Shown: positions 5,685 through 8,086 of the stretch, piece after piece
How the letters are laid out: every line of letters starts with the position of its first letter
How positions within the stretch are numbered: position 1 is the stretch's first letter
Assembly: GCA_028277545.1 (NCBI GenBank)
Contig: JANQGB010000765.1
Location: forward strand, 1 to 8,086
DNA from: Phycisphaerae bacterium
GTDB lineage: Bacteria; Planctomycetota; Phycisphaerae; UBA1845
DNA length: 8,086 nucleotides
Direction of reading: 5' to 3'
Program-made: the position numbers and the translations under genes
Notes under the pieces: generated by a model
Databases searched by the model: none
Seen by the model: only the letters and a program-made list of their open reading frames with translations
Told to the model about the DNA's origin: nothing

Positions 5685-5713
5685 ATTGAACGCCAGCGGC
5701 GCCTCACCGTCAA
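5685..5713 (-). promoter_or_regulatory. Putative sigma70 promoter of the 98-aa / PQQ lipoprotein / purH operon
   Basis: Read on the minus strand, TTGACG (5708-5713, 5/6 match) is separated by exactly 17 nt from TTCAAT (5685-5690, 4/6 match). The predicted start near 5678 gives a leader of about 27 nt with the GAGGTGA ribosome binding site before the GTG codon. No purine-operator or riboswitch-like structure is evident in this short leader. It is called by eye. Confidence 0.5.
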
Positions 5714-5777
5714 GTCGGGTGGTCGACCCGTCCCTGCCCCCTTGCTCTGTACGGGAGGGTCTGCTACCTTCTGCCGT

Positions 5778-5803
5778 CCGGGCAGGCTTGGGGGCCTGCC
5801 CGG
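5778..5803. other. Perfect 10-bp stem-loop in the divergent intergenic region
   Basis: CCGGGCAGGC (5778-5787) pairs perfectly with GCCTGCCCGG (5794-5803) around a 6-nt loop. It lies about 65 nt upstream of the -35 box of the minus-strand promoter and about 160 nt upstream of the plus-strand start codon. There is no T-run on either side, so it is not an obvious terminator. It could be an operator for a dimeric regulator, a hairpin in a long plus-strand leader, or a dispersed palindromic repeat. Confidence 0.45.
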
Positions 5804-5916
5804 TTCGGCCGGCATCCCGTGATGGCGGGCGGTAGGAGTGTGAATTCATACGATCTCTAGCGATCGCCAGACTAACCACGCGGAAGCGGGTCCGTCGCCC
5901 GCAACGCCCGACCCAA

Positions 5917-5930
5917 TGGTCGAGCGACCA
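5917..5930. promoter_or_regulatory. Inverted repeat TGGTCG-AG-CGACCA upstream of the lipoprotein gene
   Basis: A 6+2+6 dyad is centred about 38 nt upstream of the 5962 ATG. It could be an operator half-site pair or a small leader hairpin. I see no convincing -35/-10 pair for the plus-strand gene anywhere in 5652-5961; TACGAT at 5849-5854 is the nearest -10-like word and lacks a partner. Confidence 0.3.
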
Positions 5931-5961
5931 GAATGCACCCGGTGAAAGGACGGAAGAATCC

Positions 5962-7182
5962 ATGAGCAGTTTGCCACTTCGTCACAGCCCTTTGTGCCCT
6001 GCGTCTTTGGCAATCCTGGGCATAGCCGCCGTTGCCCTGGTGGGAGGCTGTTCCGCCTGGGATCCGGGCATTGAGGTGCGCTGGTACACTCCGCCGGCCC
6101 ACCACGTGGCCGGCAGCAGCACGGCCCTGGAGACGGACTCTGACGTTCGGATGACAACCGCAAACTTCACGCCCGGCAGTGTGGTTCGCCTGGCGGCGGC
6201 CGGAGCGCTGAGCAAGTGGGATCACACCCACGATCGCCAGATATACGGCAAGAGCGGCATCCGTGAGGGACATTTCACCAAGTACACCCTGATCCCGGGC
6301 GAGTACGAGTTCGACTACCAGATGGCCGGCCAAGAGCGGCCGCTGTACGGCGAGATCAAGCTCTACGGCCCCGGAAGCATGCGGGCCCGCAACTTCATCC
6401 ACCATACCTTCGTGGTGGTCAACCCGCACAACGGGGTCGACGGCCTGGGCAGTGGCTTCGCCTCGGTGCTGAGCGAGGATGATCTACGGAGGGCAGCCGC
6501 CGGTGACGTGGTCGAGAAAGTGGTCTTCGTGGCCAACCTCAAGGCGGTCGATGCTCGCATCGCCATGATCGACCAGGAAATTCGCCGACTGCAGGACGAG
6601 GAGACCCGCCTGGCGTCACAGGAGGAGTATTGGAGCACCAAACGTTCAGAGCGCCGCCGCAACGCCCTCTACGGTGCGGACTACGGCGACGATACTCCGG
6701 GCTTACACCTGGGGCTCTACCAGTTGGCCATCGGACCGGAGGCGTATCACTGGAAGCGTTACGCCGAAGCGGACGACAGGCTGCGAACTTATCAAGAGAA
6801 GAACGCGTCGCTGCGTCTGCCCATGGAGCGTCTTCGCGAAGAGCGGACGGCGCTACGGGCACTGCTCGGGTCGGTCAAGGTGCTTCACCGCAGTGGCGAT
6901 CTGATTCTGGCCATGCCGGAGATGATCCGCCGCTATCACGACCCGGTGGACGAGATCACCGAGTCTCGCAGGACGCTGCACGGGCCCAAGCCGGGCATCG
7001 ACGCTCCGTACTGGTTCAGCGAGGTTGCCCAGACGGTGCACTGGCCGCACATCGCCAGTTGGCTGGGGATCTATCCGCGACTGATTGAAACCAACAACCG
7101 CATGGAAACCGGCAACGAGCAGATCGGCGAGGTGCTCATGGTGGTTCGCATCGGCCCGCGGCCGCTCTATCGATTCGAGTAA
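5962..7182 (+). CDS. Large lipoprotein of unknown function with coiled-coil segment
   Basis: This 406-aa protein has a clear type II signal: basic n-region (R7, H8), hydrophobic core at 13-27 and the lipobox L-V-G-G-C with acylated C30. Residues 31-190 look like a beta-rich domain, with IPGEYEFDYQMAG (111-123) resembling strands of a small sandwich fold. Residues 195-235 (AVDARIAMIDQEIRRLQDEE and on) and 265-300 are strongly charged, heptad-like helices, predicted as coiled coil. The segment 305-406 contains amphipathic helices and ends VLMVVRIGPRPLYRFE. I do not recognise the family. The start is supported by GGAAGA about 6 nt upstream of ATG. It is transcribed divergently from the purH operon and is monocistronic, since a strong terminator follows 27 nt after its stop. 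A structural cell-envelope role is plausible from architecture only. Confidence 0.85.
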   Translation: MSSLPLRHSPLCPASLAILGIAAVALVGGCSAWDPGIEVRWYTPPAHHVAGSSTALETDSDVRMTTANFTPGSVVRLAAAGALSKWDHTHDRQIYGKSGIREGHFTKYTLIPGEYEFDYQMAGQERPLYGEIKLYGPGSMRARNFIHHTFVVVNPHNGVDGLGSGFASVLSEDDLRRAAAGDVVEKVVFVANLKAVDARIAMIDQEIRRLQDEETRLASQEEYWSTKRSERRRNALYGADYGDDTPGLHLGLYQLAIGPEAYHWKRYAEADDRLRTYQEKNASLRLPMERLREERTALRALLGSVKVLHRSGDLILAMPEMIRRYHDPVDEITESRRTLHGPKPGIDAPYWFSEVAQTVHWPHIASWLGIYPRLIETNNRMETGNEQIGEVLMVVRIGPRPLYRFE

Positions 7183-7208
7183 CGACCGCTCGCCCCCCGG
7201 AGAATCCG

Positions 7209-7246
7209 CCGCCGCCCGTCGACAGTCGAGGGGCGGCGGTTTTTTT
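7209..7246 (+). terminator. Intrinsic terminator of the 406-aa lipoprotein gene
   Basis: A 9-bp GC stem, CCGCCGCCC (7209-7217) with GGGCGGCGG (7231-7239), is extended internally by TCGAC/GTCGA pairing after a single mismatch. It is followed directly by seven T residues (7240-7246). This is a textbook Rho-independent terminator 27 nt after the stop codon. Confidence 0.95.
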
Positions 7247-7442
7247 GCGCGCCGGCCAGTTGATCAGGCGTGTGGCGGAGGCAGGTGGGCGCAGCGCGAC
7301 TGGCAGCGTAAGCCCTGCTGGCAGTAGGTCTTAGGATGGCGACCCGGTGAGCGGTGCCCCGACCCGGTCTGATAAGTCGGCTGGCCGGATCGCAGGCAGC
7401 GCGAAGAACGCGTTAAGAGAGGGGAATCCGGGGACTCAGCCC

Positions 7443-7470
7443 TTAAACTGCGGCAGAGAATGGTTATACT
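7443..7470 (+). promoter_or_regulatory. Possible promoter of the lamin-tail-like gene, implying a leader of about 295 nt
   Basis: TATACT (7465-7470, 5/6 match to TATAAT) lies 16 nt after TTAAAC (7443-7448, 3/6 match to TTGACA). The local sequence is noticeably AT-richer than its surroundings. If used, transcription would start near 7477 and leave a long leader before the 7772 ATG. The -35 match is poor. Confidence 0.3.
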
Positions 7471-7545
7471 GGGGATTGTAGAGGAAGAAGCGTGGGAAGG
7501 AAATTAGCGAAAGAGGCGTTACTCCGATCCATTCTGACGTCGACT

Positions 7546-7584
7546 GACCCGGCGACAACCCCAGCACGGAACGATTCGCCGGTC
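7546..7584 (+). other. Stem-loop in the leader of the lamin-tail-like gene
   Basis: GACCCGGCGA (7546-7555) pairs with TCGCCGGTC (7576-7584), giving 9 bp with one bulged C and a 20-nt loop. It sits midway between the candidate promoter and the start codon. It is not followed by a T-run. A regulatory RNA fold is possible but I match it to no known class. Confidence 0.3.
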
Positions 7585-7771
7585 GGGGTATGGCTGCATC
7601 CTCCCGCCTGGTCGAACCACTGCAGGGGGAAGTGGCGCCACCTCCCGGTGTGAACGGTTTAAGAGTGATACGAGTTCTCAAGTGATGGCGGGGAGTCGGT
7701 GACGCTCGCGATGGACGCGGGGCACCGATTTCCTGGTTGCCTGATCGAGACAACTGAAGGAGGCATAGCGA

Positions 7772-8086
7772 ATGAGGCTGTTGAGACTATTGGGAGCGGC
7801 GGCGGCGGTAGCGTTTTTGGCGAGCGCTACCCCCGCGGCGGATATCGTGATCAACGAGTATTGGGCGGACGATGCCTTTGGCGACGATGCCGAATACATC
7901 GAGCTGTTCGGTCCTGGGGGGGCCAGCCTCGCGGGGCTCAGCGTCATCGTGGTTGACGGTGACACGGGCGGCGAAACAACCAGCGGCAACTATCGCAGCG
8001 TCGATCTGCAGGTTGACCTGACAGGTACGCTGCCGGTCGACGGCTACTACGTCCTCGGTGCGGGCACTACGCCGGAAGTCGATCTG
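7772..8086 (+). CDS. Secreted lamin-tail-domain-like protein, partial (N-terminal 105 codons)
   Basis: The gene starts at ATG 7772 behind a consensus ribosome binding site AAGGAGG (7757-7763) at 8-nt spacing and runs off the right edge. Residues 1-23 form a Sec signal peptide: R2 and R5, an Ala/Leu/Val core and an Ala-rich cleavage region near T20-P-A-A-D24. The mature N-terminus IVINEYWADDAFGDDAEYIE (25-44), followed by SLAGLSVIVVDG (52-63) and GYYVLGAG (91-98), follows the lamin tail domain (LTD) pattern I-x-I-N-E, E-(Y/F)-(I/V)-E-L, L-x-G-x-x-(V/L), G-x-(Y/F)-V-(I/L). In bacteria this immunoglobulin-like module occurs in secreted nucleases, surface proteins and proteins with C-terminal sorting signals. 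The rest of the protein, and so its activity, is outside the window. The LTD call is from pattern recognition only. Confidence 0.75.
   Translation, partial: MRLLRLLGAAAAVAFLASATPAADIVINEYWADDAFGDDAEYIELFGPGGASLAGLSVIVVDGDTGGETTSGNYRSVDLQVDLTGTLPVDGYYVLGAGTTPEVDL

Larger units (their letters stand above)
7247..7771. other. Gene-free stretch of about 525 bp: possible promoter and structured leader
   Basis: No plus-strand frame here has both a start with a ribosome binding site and credible codon use. The minus-strand 105-codon frame (7436-7753) has no ribosome binding site or recognisable protein features, and I treat it as chance. Visible content is a promoter-like -10 at 7465-7470, an inverted repeat at 7546-7584, the short palindrome GTGGCGCCAC near 7632-7641, and the ribosome binding site of the next gene. 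I recognise no tRNA, cobalamin or GEMM riboswitch, or CRISPR pattern. Confidence 0.5.

Noticed and set aside
7436..7753. 105-codon minus-strand frame in the gene-free stretch
   Set aside because: It has no ribosome binding site or recognisable motif, has unusual Pro/Ser/Arg-rich composition and lies antisense to the candidate leader. It is kept only as a remote possibility.

Overview
The window is GC-rich bacterial DNA with dense coding. Seven protein genes can be supported: five on the minus strand (about 1-5651) and two on the plus strand (5962 to the end). Two large lipoproteins, an eight-bladed PQQ-type propeller, a lamin-tail-like secreted protein and a REP/RAYT cassette of the CACCGGC-N5-GCCGGTG type together suggest Planctomycetota (Phycisphaerae-like). 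This is an inference from gene style; no rRNA or other phylogenetic marker is present.

Minus-strand block, in transcription order. A sigma70-like promoter (5685-5713) precedes a GTG-started 98-aa unknown protein (5651-5355). It is followed by a PQQ-like beta-propeller lipoprotein (5306-4026), then purH (3992-1533), the bifunctional last enzyme of IMP synthesis. After 92 nt holding a stem-loop and a good promoter candidate comes a PduO-type cob(I)alamin adenosyltransferase (1434-889). A polytopic membrane protein of the O-antigen ligase type then runs off the left edge (835-1). Short gaps (48, 33 and 53 nt) suggest co-transcription, with a possible break between purH and the adenosyltransferase.

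The most striking feature lies inside purH. The 819-codon frame is about 250 codons longer than an ordinary PurH because a whole REP-associated tyrosine transposase (RAYT, HUH/Y1 family), with its own REP palindromes on both sides, sits in frame within the AICAR transformylase domain. It lies just before the catalytic Lys-His pair. Both halves of PurH look intact, and the HUH motif and probable catalytic Tyr of the transposase are also present. The downstream REP array has a 39-bp period (13 codons), so copy-number change would keep the frame. The result is either a tolerated transposase-in-enzyme domain insertion or a very recent disruption that happens not to break the frame.

Plus-strand part. 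A 310-bp divergent region (5652-5961) contains two clean inverted repeats. It leads to a 406-aa lipoprotein of unknown function (5962-7182), which ends at a strong intrinsic terminator (7209-7246). A gene-free stretch of about 525 bp follows, with a possible promoter and a structured leader. A secreted lamin-tail-domain-like protein then starts at 7772 behind a consensus ribosome binding site and runs off the right edge.
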